Source: an uncultured Bacilli bacterium
GTDB lineage: Bacteria > Bacillota_I > Bacilli_A > RF39 > UBA660
NCBI GenBank assembly: GCA_910586295.1
Contig: CAJUGE010000082.1
Location: 1-5,919, forward strand
Direction: 5' to 3'
Length of the DNA stretch: 5,919 nt
Below are positions 5,875-5,919 of the stretch, one piece after another (positions within the stretch are counted from its first letter, which is position 1; every line of letters starts with the position of its first letter). A program made the position numbers and the translations under genes. The notes below the pieces were generated by a model. That model was not told the DNA's origin, did not search any database, and worked only from the letters and a program-made list of their open reading frames with translations.

Positions 5875-5891
5875 TTGCAAATGAAAATGTC
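5875..5891 (+). repeat. 17-mer direct repeat, copy 3
   Basis: This copy reads TTGCAAATGAAAATGTC, identical to copy 1 and starting 56 bases after copy 2. All copies but the first are preceded by GT (GTTTGCAA). Confidence 0.85.
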
Positions 5892-5919
5892 TCCGTCAAA
5901 AAGAGTTGGTTCAAAAGCC

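Larger units (their letters stand above)
5779..5919 (+). mobile_element. Probable left end of an IS21-family insertion sequence, truncated by the window edge
   Basis: IS21-family elements are known to begin with TG and to carry several copies of a short repeated motif at each end, where the IstA transposase binds. Here a TGTG at 5779-5782 is followed by three copies of a 17-mer pointing the same way. The spacing (34 and 56 bases) is irregular, as in such ends and unlike a CRISPR array. Between copies 2 and 3 the sequence is nearly all A/T with two TATAAT boxes (5840-5845, 5854-5859), suitable for a transposase promoter. No transposase coding is visible in the window, so the call rests on end architecture alone. 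Alternatives are plasmid iterons or a tandem operator. Confidence 0.5.

Noticed and set aside
5785..5891. Small CRISPR array
   Set aside because: The repeats are only 17 bases, the gaps are 17 and 39 bases and very A/T-rich, and no cas gene is seen.

Overview
The window is very A+T-rich, with purine-rich genes, AGA/ATA/TTA-heavy codon use and strong AGGAGG-type ribosome binding sites. It reads like a low-GC Firmicute, most likely an anaerobic Clostridia/Lachnospiraceae-type gut or rumen bacterium. This assignment rests on composition and gene families, not on a database match. All genes seen are on the + strand.

Left part (1-1842): the window opens in the 3' end of a group II intron. Catalytic domain V (35-69) and a domain VI with a bulged branch-point A (78-139) can be folded by eye. 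The intron ends a few bases before a gene for an AAA-ATPase-like/PD-(D/E)XK nuclease fusion protein. That gene is broken by an in-frame TAG (241-243), which lies just before its Walker A motif, and by an apparent one-base T insertion (1351-1354) between the ATPase and nuclease parts. Undoing both lesions gives one frame of about 561 codons. An intrinsic terminator (1824-1848) has the stop codon of the pseudogene in its loop.

Central part (1861-5606): a sigma-A-type promoter (TTGACT, 18 bp, TATAAT) and an AGGAGG site drive a compact four-gene operon. It encodes a CpaB/RcpC-like SAF-domain membrane protein, a TadA/CpaF-type secretion ATPase, and two TadB/TadC-type inner-membrane platform proteins. 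Gaps are 28 and 27 bases, followed by a 4-base ATGA overlap. A terminator at 5583-5606 closes it. Together they look like the motor and membrane platform of a Tad/Flp-like type IV pilus or secretion machine. No pilin, prepilin peptidase, TadZ/CpaE or TadE/F-like protein is present within the operon boundaries.

Right part (5607-5919): no gene is recognisable. It holds a long interrupted inverted repeat (5653-5698) and three same-orientation copies of the 17-mer TTGCAAATRAAAATGTC (from 5785, 5819 and 5875). The three copies resemble the multiply repeated end of an IS21-family insertion sequence whose transposase genes would lie past the window. The Tad-like operon is therefore flanked by mobile-element debris on the left and probably a mobile element on the right.
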